A program made the position numbers and the translations under genes. Source: Glaciecola sp965658765 (GTDB taxonomy: Bacteria; Pseudomonadota; Gammaproteobacteria; Enterobacterales; Alteromonadaceae). Taken from it: a stretch of DNA of 64,000 nucleotides. The stretch spans positions 1-64,000 of the forward strand of contig CBFHTO010000007.1 in NCBI GenBank assembly GCA_965658765.1, written 5' to 3'. Below are positions 1 to 7,377 of this stretch, piece after piece. Under the pieces are notes generated by a model. The model did no database searches and was not told the DNA's origin. It was given only the letters and a program-made list of their open reading frames with translations. Position 1 is the stretch's first letter. Each line of letters starts with the position of its first letter.

Positions 1-77
1 CGGTGAGTGGCGCAGCTTGGTAGCGCACTTGGTTTGGGTCCAAGGGGTCGTAGGTTCAAATCCTATCTCACCGACCA
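1..77 (+). tRNA. tRNA-Pro (anticodon TGG), copy 1
   Basis: A complete cloverleaf starts at the first base. The acceptor stem CGGTGAG pairs with CTCACCG, the anticodon stem CTTGG/CCAAG carries a loop with TGG at 35-37, the T arm holds GTTCAAAT, and CCA is encoded. It is identical base for base to the copy at 436-512. Upstream sequence is outside the window, so the array could extend further. Confidence 0.96.
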
Positions 78-101
78 TTTTCACTTTAGTGATTCGAGTG
101 A

Positions 102-178
102 GCGTCCGTAGCTCAGCTGGATAGAGCACCCGCCTTCTAAGCGGGTGGTCGCAGGTTCGAATCCTGCCGGACGCGCCA
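102..178 (+). tRNA. tRNA-Arg (anticodon TCT)
   Basis: The acceptor stem GCGTCCG pairs with CGGACGC. The anticodon stem CCCGC/GCGGG encloses a loop with TCT, which reads AGA and AGG. The T loop contains GGTTCGAATCC and CCA is encoded. It is the second gene of the Pro-Arg-His-Leu-Pro array, and the 24-base spacers suggest one precursor transcript. Confidence 0.96.
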
Positions 179-222
179 TGTTCGTCGAAGTAAAGTGGAA
201 AGTTGATTAGACGCAATACAGT

Positions 223-299
223 GGTGGGCGTAGCTCAGTTGGTAGAGCCCCGGATTGTGATTCCGGTTGTCGTGGGTTCAAATCCCATCGTCCACCCCA
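223..299 (+). tRNA. tRNA-His (anticodon GTG)
   Basis: The acceptor stem GTGGGCG pairs with CGTCCAC. An extra G at 223 can serve as the G-1 residue that histidyl-tRNA synthetase recognises, opposite the discriminator C. The anticodon stem CCGGA/TCCGG encloses GTG. CCA is encoded. The Arg-His-Leu-Pro order matches the argX-hisR-leuT-proM operon of enteric bacteria. Confidence 0.96.
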
Positions 300-328
300 C
301 TTTTTTGCGAGCCTCAGCCTTTTGTTAT

Positions 329-413
329 GCGGAAGTGGTGGAATTGGTAGACACGCTGGATTTAGGTTCCAGTGCTTCACGGCGTGAGAGTTCAAGTCTC
401 TCCTTCCGCACCA
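329..413 (+). tRNA. tRNA-Leu (anticodon TAG)
   Basis: This is a class II tRNA of 85 bases. The acceptor stem GCGGAAG pairs with CTTCCGC, the anticodon stem CTGGA/TCCAG encloses TAG, and a long variable arm (TGCTTCACGGCG) follows, as expected for leucine tRNAs. CCA is encoded. Confidence 0.96.
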
Positions 414-435
414 TCTATACAGTAATCTTCTATGT

Positions 436-512
436 CGGTGAGTGGCGCAGCTTGGTAGCGCACTTGGTTTGGGTCCAAGGGGTCGTAGGTTCAAATCCTA
501 TCTCACCGACCA
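436..512 (+). tRNA. tRNA-Pro (anticodon TGG), copy 2
   Basis: This is an exact 77-base duplicate of the tRNA-Pro at 1-77, with the same stems, TGG anticodon and encoded CCA. It closes the array. I see no hairpin with a T run directly after it, so the end of the transcript is not evident. Confidence 0.96.
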
Positions 513-663
513 GATTTTCAAAAAAGATCGCAAAATTTGTCTGAATTCGATGTTCGAGTGCGGTCTGAGCAAGTTGTGATTGTTCTTTTAAGCACTTTTT
601 CTACGAATATATTGGTCACAAAAGCTAAAAATGTAGTTTTTTCTATCTTAGACCATGAATTTC

Positions 664-692
664 TCGACTCTGATAAATTCACTCTGTATAAT
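664..692 (+). promoter_or_regulatory. Candidate sigma-70 promoter for tig
   Basis: TCGACT at 664-669 and a perfect TATAAT at 687-692 are 17 bases apart, followed by the GC-rich stretch CTGGCG. The element lies in the 306-base gap between the last tRNA and tig and points towards tig. I see no other convincing element in that gap (513-818). The call rests on pattern only. Confidence 0.5.
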
Positions 693-818
693 CTGGCGTC
701 CTTTTTTTAAATTCATGCACCTTTGAAAGTTGTTTGGGTGCCATCCATGGTAAGCCACTAACAAATGGCCCATGATTGATTTCAAAACGCGCAATTGGCG
801 CATAGTTGAGGTAGAAGA

Positions 819-2123
819 ATGCAAGTGTCAGTCGAGACGACTCAAGGTTTAGAACGCCGTCTTACTATTACCGTTCCTGCTGAGTCTGTGGATACAGCAG
901 TTAAATCACGTTTACAACAATTAGCAAAAACACAGCGTATTAACGGTTTTCGCCCAGGCAAGGTTCCAGTAAGCGTAATTAAGAAACGTTTTGGAAACGC
1001 GGTTAGGCAAGAAGTCGCTGGCGATGTTATGCAGCAGAATTTTTATCAAGCCATAATGCAGGAAAAAATTAACCCTGCAGGTATGCCTAATTTTGAGCTA
1101 ACTAAAGACGTAGACGGCGAAGATTTAGAGTTTGCTGCCGTTTTTGAAGTTTACCCAGAAGTAAAAGTCGAAGGCTTAGAAACACTTTCTATCGAAAAGC
1201 CAGTCGTTGAAATTCAAAACAAAGATCTCGACGAAATGATGAAGACCCTTCAAAAGCAGCACGCTACTTACAAAGAATGTAAGCGTAAAGCGAAGAAAGG
1301 TGACAAGTTAACTATAAGCTTTGTCGGAAGTATCGACGGTGAAGAATTCGACGGTGGCAAGGCAGATGACTTCCCATTAGAGCTTGGCAAAGGTCAAATG
1401 ATACCTGGGTTTGAAGACCCTTTGATTGGCGCTAAAGTGGGTGAAGAAGTCGTTGCTGAAGTGACTTTCCCTGAAGATTATCACGCAGAAGCTTTAAAAG
1501 GCAAAGACGCCAAGTTCGATATCAAAATTACTAAAGTTGAAGGTTTAAATTTACCAAAGCTTGATGAAGAGTTTGCTGAGTTATTTGGCGTGAAAGAAGG
1601 CGGTGTTGATGCGCTTAAGGAAGAAGTTGAGAAAAACATGCAACGCGAACTCAACCAGACTCTTAAGACTCAGGTAAAAGAAGCGGTGATCGAAGCATTG
1701 GTTGCGGCGAACGAAGTCGATGTTCCAAAAGCGCTTCTCGAACAAGAAATACAAGCATTGCGCGAGCAAGCAAAGCAACGTTTCCAGCAACAAGGTAACG
1801 CTCAGAATTTACCGGAACTTCCTGACGACATGTTCACTGCAAATGCAAAGAAACGAGTTTCTGTTGGCTTGTTAATTGGTGAAGTCATTAAAGAAAACAA
1901 AATCGAAGTGGACAGTGCTCGCGTAGATGAATTAATCGAAACAACCGCATCTGCGTATGAAGATCCGAGCGAAGTTATTGAATACTACAAATCGAATCAA
2001 GAATTATTGCAGCAGATCCAGAATCTTGCACTTGAAGAGCAAGCGATTGACACTATATTAGATAAAGCAGATGTCAAAGAAGTGAAAAAATCGTTTGATG
2101 AAGTTATGAACAAAAAGGCGTAA
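819..2123 (+). CDS. tig: Trigger factor, ribosome-associated chaperone and prolyl isomerase
   Basis: Trigger factor docks at the ribosome exit tunnel and shelters new polypeptides. The 434-residue protein has the full family layout. The N-terminal ribosome-binding domain carries the GFRPGK signature at residues 43-48, an FKBP-type isomerase domain spans about 150-245, and the helical C-terminal arms fill the rest. Its length is normal for the family. The gene is followed by a terminator and then clpP, clpX and lon, a folding and proteolysis block that is widely conserved in gammaproteobacteria. The ATG at 819 gives the canonical MQVSVE start. Confidence 0.97.
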   Translation: MQVSVETTQGLERRLTITVPAESVDTAVKSRLQQLAKTQRINGFRPGKVPVSVIKKRFGNAVRQEVAGDVMQQNFYQAIMQEKINPAGMPNFELTKDVDGEDLEFAAVFEVYPEVKVEGLETLSIEKPVVEIQNKDLDEMMKTLQKQHATYKECKRKAKKGDKLTISFVGSIDGEEFDGGKADDFPLELGKGQMIPGFEDPLIGAKVGEEVVAEVTFPEDYHAEALKGKDAKFDIKITKVEGLNLPKLDEEFAELFGVKEGGVDALKEEVEKNMQRELNQTLKTQVKEAVIEALVAANEVDVPKALLEQEIQALREQAKQRFQQQGNAQNLPELPDDMFTANAKKRVSVGLLIGEVIKENKIEVDSARVDELIETTASAYEDPSEVIEYYKSNQELLQQIQNLALEEQAIDTILDKADVKEVKKSFDEVMNKKA

Positions 2124-2138
2124 ATTACTACGTTGTGA

Positions 2139-2168
2139 TTGACTTAACTAGTAATCAACTGATTAAAT
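2139..2168 (+). promoter_or_regulatory. Possible clpP promoter overlapping the tig terminator
   Basis: TTGACT at 2139-2144 and TTAAAT at 2163-2168 are 18 bases apart. Each box matches the sigma-70 consensus at four or five positions. Transcription would start inside the tig terminator hairpin. Only 19 bases separate the terminator from clpP, so a clpP promoter would have to lie about here unless read-through suffices. Confidence 0.3.
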
Positions 2169-2194
2169 GCTCGGACTATCCGGGCATTTTTTTT
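2166..2194 (+). terminator. Rho-independent terminator after tig
   Basis: A 9-bp stem AATGCTCGG/CCGGGCATT (one T-G pair) with loop ACTAT runs into a stretch of eight T. It lies 42 bases after the tig stop codon and ends 19 bases before the clpP start. Confidence 0.85.
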
Positions 2195-2213
2195 AACTAA
2201 AAAACGAGACTAT

Positions 2214-2837
2214 ATGAAAAACAATATAAACGATCCAATGAACGCCCTCGTACCTATGGTTATAGAGCAAACGTCTCGCGGCGAGCGCTCATTCGATATA
2301 TATTCTAGGTTATTGAAAGAAAATGTAATTTTTCTGGTGGGACAAGTCGAAGATCATATGGCTAACCTCATTGTTGCGCAAATGTTGTTTTTAGAAGCGG
2401 AAAATCCAGAAAAAGACATATTTTTATATATCAATTCGCCCGGTGGTTCGGTAACAGCGGGGATGGCGATTTACGATACAATGAATTTTATTAAGCCCGA
2501 TGTTAGTACAGTATGCGTAGGACAAGCCGCAAGTATGGGCGCATTTTTACTGTCAGCAGGAGCGAAGGGTAAACGCTACGTGTTACCGAATGCGCGAGTG
2601 ATGATTCATCAACCCTTGGGCGGTTTCCAAGGGCAGGCGTCTGATTTTGAAATACACGCGAAAGAAATCCTGTCTATCAAAGAGAAACTTAATCGTCTAA
2701 TGGCGAGTCATACTGGGCAGAAGTACGACAAAGTGGCAAAAGACACTGACAGAGATAATTTTCTTGGCGCCCAAGAGGCGGTTGACTATGGGTTGGTAGA
2801 CGCTATCCTTAATAATCGCGCCGACGTAGGCAAATAA
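2214..2837 (+). CDS. clpP: ATP-dependent Clp protease, proteolytic subunit
   Basis: ClpP forms the barrel-shaped serine protease that degrades proteins unfolded by ClpX or ClpA in the cytoplasm. The 207-residue product shows the full catalytic triad: Ser107 in GQAASMGA, His132 in MIHQPLGG and Asp181 in DTDRDNF. These match Ser111, His136 and Asp185 of the E. coli precursor. A short N-terminal propeptide is probably removed. clpX follows 40 bases downstream with no terminator between them, so the two are probably cotranscribed. Confidence 0.97.
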   Translation: MKNNINDPMNALVPMVIEQTSRGERSFDIYSRLLKENVIFLVGQVEDHMANLIVAQMLFLEAENPEKDIFLYINSPGGSVTAGMAIYDTMNFIKPDVSTVCVGQAASMGAFLLSAGAKGKRYVLPNARVMIHQPLGGFQGQASDFEIHAKEILSIKEKLNRLMASHTGQKYDKVAKDTDRDNFLGAQEAVDYGLVDAILNNRADVGK

Positions 2838-2877
2838 TTTTCAACAGCAAGGCGCTGAAACAAAAAAGGCATTTAAT

Positions 2878-4152
2878 ATGAGTGATAATAGTACCAAAGA
2901 CGGGGACAACAAGCTTTTATATTGCTCGTTCTGTGGGAAAAGCCAACATGAAGTCCGCAAGTTAATTGCAGGGCCTTCGGTATTCATATGCGATGAATGC
3001 GTTGAGTTGTGCAACGACATCATACGTGAGGAAATAAAAGAGATTTCCCCCAAGCAAAAAGCAGATGCTTTGCCTACTCCTAACAAGATACACGCACATT
3101 TGGATGATTATGTAATCGGACAAGAGCACGCAAAAAAGGTGCTTTCGGTTGCAGTCTACAACCATTACAAACGACTAAAGAATGGTGACGTGCATGACGG
3201 AGTAGAGCTTGGTAAAAGTAATATTTTATTAATCGGTCCTACCGGAAGTGGTAAGACCCTTCTGGCAGAAACCTTAGCCCGATTATTGGACGTGCCTTTT
3301 ACAATGGCAGATGCCACCACATTAACTGAAGCAGGTTATGTGGGCGAAGATGTCGAAAATATAATCCAAAAACTTTTGCAGAAGTGTGATTACGATCCAG
3401 AAAAAGCACAACGTGGCATTGTATATATAGACGAAATTGACAAGATATCTCGTAAATCTGATAACCCATCAATTACAAGAGATGTATCTGGTGAGGGTGT
3501 TCAGCAAGCTCTGCTAAAACTAATTGAAGGGACAGTGGCGTCCGTTCCTCCTCAAGGTGGAAGAAAGCACCCTCAACAAGAGTTTCTACAAGTGGATACT
3601 TCTAAAATCTTATTCATTTGCGGCGGGGCGTTTGCAGGACTTGATAAGATAATCGAGCAGCGGTCAGCGAAAGGCACAGGTATTGGTTTTGGAGCAGAGG
3701 TGAAAACTAAAACTGACGACAATGTTGTGTCTACTTTGTTCAAAGACGTCGAACCCCAAGACTTGGTAAAGTATGGTCTAATTCCTGAATTTATTGGTCG
3801 TTTACCTGTCGTTACAAGTTTAGAGGAATTAGACGAAACAGCGCTTGTTGAAATATTGAAGGAACCAAAAAACGCGATAACAAAACAGTACGCTGCGCTA
3901 TTTGCATTAGAAGATACAGAGTTAGAATTTAGAGAAGATGCACTCAAAGCGATTGCACAAAAAGCAATGTCTCGTAAGACAGGGGCTCGAGGATTGAGGT
4001 CAATTGTAGAAGCGGTTTTACTTAATACGATGTATTCCTTGCCTTCGGAGCCTGAAGTTTCGAAAGTGGTAATTGACGAAGCTGTAATTAAGGGAGAATC
4101 TGATCCTTTGTTGATCTATCAAAGTGGTGACAAAAAAGCAGCATCTGAGTAA
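2878..4152 (+). CDS. clpX: ATP-dependent Clp protease, ATP-binding subunit ClpX
   Basis: ClpX is an AAA+ unfoldase that recognises tagged substrates and feeds them to ClpP. The N-terminal zinc-binding domain has Cys16, Cys19, Cys38 and Cys41. Walker A is GPTGSGKT at 120-127 and Walker B is VYIDEID at 182-188. The GGRKHPQQ segment contains the RKH pore loop. Its 424 residues match the usual length. The gene directly follows clpP and is closed by a strong terminator, so clpP-clpX forms a two-gene operon next to lon. Confidence 0.97.
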   Translation: MSDNSTKDGDNKLLYCSFCGKSQHEVRKLIAGPSVFICDECVELCNDIIREEIKEISPKQKADALPTPNKIHAHLDDYVIGQEHAKKVLSVAVYNHYKRLKNGDVHDGVELGKSNILLIGPTGSGKTLLAETLARLLDVPFTMADATTLTEAGYVGEDVENIIQKLLQKCDYDPEKAQRGIVYIDEIDKISRKSDNPSITRDVSGEGVQQALLKLIEGTVASVPPQGGRKHPQQEFLQVDTSKILFICGGAFAGLDKIIEQRSAKGTGIGFGAEVKTKTDDNVVSTLFKDVEPQDLVKYGLIPEFIGRLPVVTSLEELDETALVEILKEPKNAITKQYAALFALEDTELEFREDALKAIAQKAMSRKTGARGLRSIVEAVLLNTMYSLPSEPEVSKVVIDEAVIKGESDPLLIYQSGDKKAASE

Positions 4153-4159
4153 TCTGCGC

Positions 4160-4185
4160 AAAAGGGCCATTCAAGGCCCTTTTTT
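4160..4185 (+). terminator. Rho-independent terminator after clpX
   Basis: The stem AAAAGGGCC/GGCCCTTTT with loop ATTCAA continues into a T run and starts 8 bases after the clpX stop codon. It separates clpPX from the lon promoter. Confidence 0.9.
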
Positions 4186-4190
4186 CACCC

Positions 4191-4219
4191 CTTTAAACTT
4201 TTAATCAGTATCCCCATAT
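4191..4219 (+). promoter_or_regulatory. Sigma-32 (heat-shock) type promoter for lon
   Basis: CTTTAAA at 4191-4197 matches the sigma-32 -35 consensus CTTGAAA at six of seven positions. CCCCATAT at 4212-4219 fits the -10 consensus CCCCATNT exactly. The 14-base spacer is within the 13-15 expected. It lies 32 bases before the lon start codon. lon is a classical heat-shock gene in enteric bacteria, so sequence and context agree. Confidence 0.75.
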
Positions 4220-4251
4220 AAAACCTTAGTTTAAGAAAATAAGAGAGAAAA

Positions 4252-6600
4252 ATGACCGAGAGTAATGTGCTCAAAAGCATGCCAGTATTGGCACTGCGCG
4301 ATGTTGTGGTTTATCCACACATGGTTATTCCTTTATTCGTTGGAAGAGAAAAATCCATCCAATGTTTAGAAGCCGCGATGGATAATGATAAAAAAGTATT
4401 TTTGTTAGCACAAACCGACGCGAGTATTGATGAGCCAAGTACAAGTGAGGTCTTTGAAATAGGCACTGTTGCTACGATTCTACAACTTTTAAAATTGCCT
4501 GACGGTACAGTGAAGGTACTTGTAGAAGGTAACCAGAGAGGAAAAGTAGAAAACTACCTTGATACAGAACCGTTTTTTGTTGCCGACATAAACGTCTTGT
4601 CTGACGAAGATATCGACGATGCCGAGCAAGAAGTTTTAATTCGTTCTGCGGTAAGTCAATTTGAAGGATATGTAAAGCTCAATAAGAAAATACCTCCCGA
4701 AGTTCTTACTTCCTTAAACGGCATTGAAGACGCGGCACGACTAGCTGATACCATGGCGGCTCATATGCCCCTAAAACTCAGCGAAAAACAAAAAGTTTTA
4801 GAGATGCAAAGCATCATAGAGCGTATAGAATTCTTAATGGCTTTGATGGAAGGTGAAATAGATCTTCTGCAGGTAGAAAAGAAAATTCGCACCCGTGTTA
4901 AAAAGCAAATGGAAAAGAGCCAGCGTGAGTACTATCTAAATGAGCAGATGAAAGCCATTCAGAAAGAGCTTGGCGAGTTAGATGATGCTCCAGACGAGTT
5001 TGAGGCGCTCAATCAGAAGATTGAAGGAGCGAAAATGCCAGATGAGGCGAAAGCCAAAGCAAACGCAGAGTTAAATAAGCTAAAGATGATGTCTCCTATG
5101 TCAGCCGAAGCGACGGTTGTGCGTTCATATATAGATTGGCTTGTGTCTGTGCCATGGTTTAAGCGCAGTGCAGTAAAACGTGATCTGCCAAAAGCAGAGA
5201 AAGTTTTGGACAATGATCACTATGGTTTAGAAAAAGTAAAAGAGAGAATTGTAGAGTATCTTGCAGTACAACAACGTGTTAAAAAACTAAAAGGACCGAT
5301 ACTTTGTCTAGTGGGTCCTCCGGGCGTAGGTAAGACTTCATTAGGGCAATCGGTAGCAAAAGCAACCGGGCGCAAATATGTAAGAATGGCGCTTGGCGGT
5401 GTAAGGGACGAAGCCGAAATCAGAGGTCATCGACGGACATACATTGGCTCCCTGCCTGGAAAGTTAATTCAAAAAATGTCGAAGGTCGGTGTAAAAAATC
5501 CGCTCTTTTTGTTAGACGAAATAGATAAGATGTCTTCAGACATGCGAGGAGACCCTTCCTCAGCTTTGCTTGAAGTGCTTGACCCCGAACAAAACTCTAC
5601 CTTTAGCGACCACTATTTGGAAGTCGACTACGATTTGTCAGATGTTATGTTCGTGGCAACCTCAAATTCTATGAATATACCGGGACCGTTGCTTGATAGA
5701 ATGGAAGTAATTCGCTTATCTGGCTATACCGAAGACGAAAAGTTAAATATTGCTAAACGGCATTTGATGTCAAAGCAAATGAGTCGAAACGGCTTAAAGG
5801 AAAAAGAACTTGTAATAGAAGATTCTGCTATCGTCGGCATCATAAGGTATTACACGCGAGAAGCTGGTGTAAGAGGGCTTGAGCGGGAGATATCGAAGAT
5901 TTGCAGAAAAGCAGTAAAGAATATTTTGCTCAAAAAAGAGAAAGGTACAGTTAAAGTCAGTCAAGATAACTTAAAAGATTACCTTGGTGTGCAAAAGCAC
6001 GATTATGGAAAAGCAGATAAAAATAATCAAGTAGGGCAGGTTACAGGCTTGGCTTGGACTCAAGTTGGCGGAGACTTACTTACGATAGAAACAAGCGTCG
6101 TGCCGGGGAAAGGAAAGACTACGGCAACCGGAAGCTTGGGCGATGTTATGCAGGAATCGATAAAAGCAGCGCTTACGGTCGTTCGCTCACGAGCTGAGAA
6201 GCTCAGAATAAACGAAGATTTTTATGAAAAACGCGATATTCATATTCATGTCCCTGAGGGAGCGACACCTAAAGATGGTCCTAGTGCGGGGATCGGTATG
6301 TGTACTGCCCTAGTGTCTTCACTAACAGGTAATCCGGTTAAGTGCGATGTCGCTATGACGGGGGAAATTACACTGAGAGGTGAGGTGCTAGCAATCGGTG
6401 GATTAAAAGAGAAGTTGTTAGCTGCCCACCGTGGTGGTATTAAAACGGTGGTGATACCACACGAAAATGAGCGCGACTTGGAAGAAATACCCGAAAATGT
6501 GATAGGTGATTTGACTATTCACCCAGTTAAATGGATTGACGAGGTGTTAGATATAGCACTCGCTAATCCGGTAGAGTCGGTCTCTATTGTACAAAACTAG
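4252..6600 (+). CDS. lon: Lon protease, ATP-dependent
   Basis: Lon degrades misfolded and short-lived regulatory proteins in the cytoplasm. The 782-residue protein has the N-terminal substrate-binding LAN domain (about 10-200), a coiled region, the AAA+ module with Walker A GPPGVGKT at 355-362 and Walker B FLLDEID, and the C-terminal protease domain. The Ser-Lys dyad is Ser678 in PKDGPSAG and Lys721 in GGLKEK. Length and dyad spacing match E. coli Lon (Ser679, Lys722). The start has AAGAGAG just upstream and sits under the predicted heat-shock promoter. Confidence 0.97.
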   Translation: MTESNVLKSMPVLALRDVVVYPHMVIPLFVGREKSIQCLEAAMDNDKKVFLLAQTDASIDEPSTSEVFEIGTVATILQLLKLPDGTVKVLVEGNQRGKVENYLDTEPFFVADINVLSDEDIDDAEQEVLIRSAVSQFEGYVKLNKKIPPEVLTSLNGIEDAARLADTMAAHMPLKLSEKQKVLEMQSIIERIEFLMALMEGEIDLLQVEKKIRTRVKKQMEKSQREYYLNEQMKAIQKELGELDDAPDEFEALNQKIEGAKMPDEAKAKANAELNKLKMMSPMSAEATVVRSYIDWLVSVPWFKRSAVKRDLPKAEKVLDNDHYGLEKVKERIVEYLAVQQRVKKLKGPILCLVGPPGVGKTSLGQSVAKATGRKYVRMALGGVRDEAEIRGHRRTYIGSLPGKLIQKMSKVGVKNPLFLLDEIDKMSSDMRGDPSSALLEVLDPEQNSTFSDHYLEVDYDLSDVMFVATSNSMNIPGPLLDRMEVIRLSGYTEDEKLNIAKRHLMSKQMSRNGLKEKELVIEDSAIVGIIRYYTREAGVRGLEREISKICRKAVKNILLKKEKGTVKVSQDNLKDYLGVQKHDYGKADKNNQVGQVTGLAWTQVGGDLLTIETSVVPGKGKTTATGSLGDVMQESIKAALTVVRSRAEKLRINEDFYEKRDIHIHVPEGATPKDGPSAGIGMCTALVSSLTGNPVKCDVAMTGEITLRGEVLAIGGLKEKLLAAHRGGIKTVVIPHENERDLEEIPENVIGDLTIHPVKWIDEVLDIALANPVESVSIVQN

Positions 6601-6879
6601 AGCAATTCTTATGACTTTTGTCGGTTTTCTGTGCCATCGAGGCCTGAAAATCGACTTTTTTGTTATTTTTTTAAAATAAGGTATTCACTTTCACTCTAGT
6701 TATGCTACCTTATTCAAGTACTCGCTTGACCCCTTGTAGATAAAGGGCTTGAAAGAGATTTTAAAAGTAAAATAAATTTATTGGTCCGTTCGTAATAAGA
6801 AAAATGGCGAATCACCGCACCAATGATATTAACAATTTTTTAAAGAAAGCAATATAATAACAACGAAGGGGATCATATT

Positions 6880-7152
6880 GTGAATAAAGCTCAACTCATA
6901 GATGCAATCGCGGAAAGCGCAGATATTTCAAAGGCAGCAGCAGGACGTGCGGTTGATGCATTTACTGACTCTGTGACATCTGCTCTTAAAGAAGGCGATC
7001 AAGTTGCTCTAGTTGGTTTCGGTACTTTTTCTGTACGCGAGCGCGCTGCTCGAAGTGGTCGTAATCCGCAAACCGGTGAAACAATCCAAATCTCTGCAGC
7101 TAAGGTTCCATCATTTAAAGCTGGTAAAGCGCTTAAAGACGCTTGTAACTAA
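6880..7152 (+). CDS. hupB: Nucleoid protein HU, beta type
   Basis: HU is a small DNA-bending protein that compacts the nucleoid. The 90-residue product has the family pattern, including VALVGFGTF and the DNA-contacting arm GRNPQTGE. The N-terminus MNKAQLIDAIA and C-terminus KALKDACN resemble E. coli HupB more than HupA. The start codon is GTG with AAGGGGA about ten bases upstream. It sits between lon and ppiD as in enteric bacteria. The 279-base upstream gap is AT-rich. The best promoter guess there is TTGAAA at 6749 with TAAATT at 6773, which is weak. Confidence 0.96.
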   Translation: MNKAQLIDAIAESADISKAAAGRAVDAFTDSVTSALKEGDQVALVGFGTFSVRERAARSGRNPQTGETIQISAAKVPSFKAGKALKDACN

Positions 7153-7168
7153 TTTTTCGAAAAACGTT

Positions 7169-7197
7169 AAAAAAGGCGATATTATTCGCCTTTTTTT
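7169..7197 (+). terminator. Rho-independent terminator after hupB
   Basis: The stem AAAAAAGGCGA/TCGCCTTTTTT with loop TATTAT ends in a run of seven T, 17 bases after the hupB stop codon. Confidence 0.9.
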
Positions 7198-7377
7198 GTG
7201 CCTGAAAAACAAATGATTCATTTAATTTAGAATAACAAGGTATTTTTTTCTCATCGCATTGTTATTTACTCGCGTATAAAGCCTTGTGTAGGTATAATTC
7301 AGCGTCAAAAAATCATTAGTCCAATCTAACAGCTTACTATCGAAGCGAAAAATTATTAAAAAAGGTTGTTGTAAAAC

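Noticed and set aside
203..544. Open frames on both strands across the tRNA array
   Set aside because: They run through three or more intact tRNA genes. The translations are those of tRNA sequence and have no independent coding signal.
3573..3947. 124-codon open frame on the minus strand
   Set aside because: It lies inside clpX on the opposite strand. It is low complexity and Ser-rich, as expected of a shadow frame.
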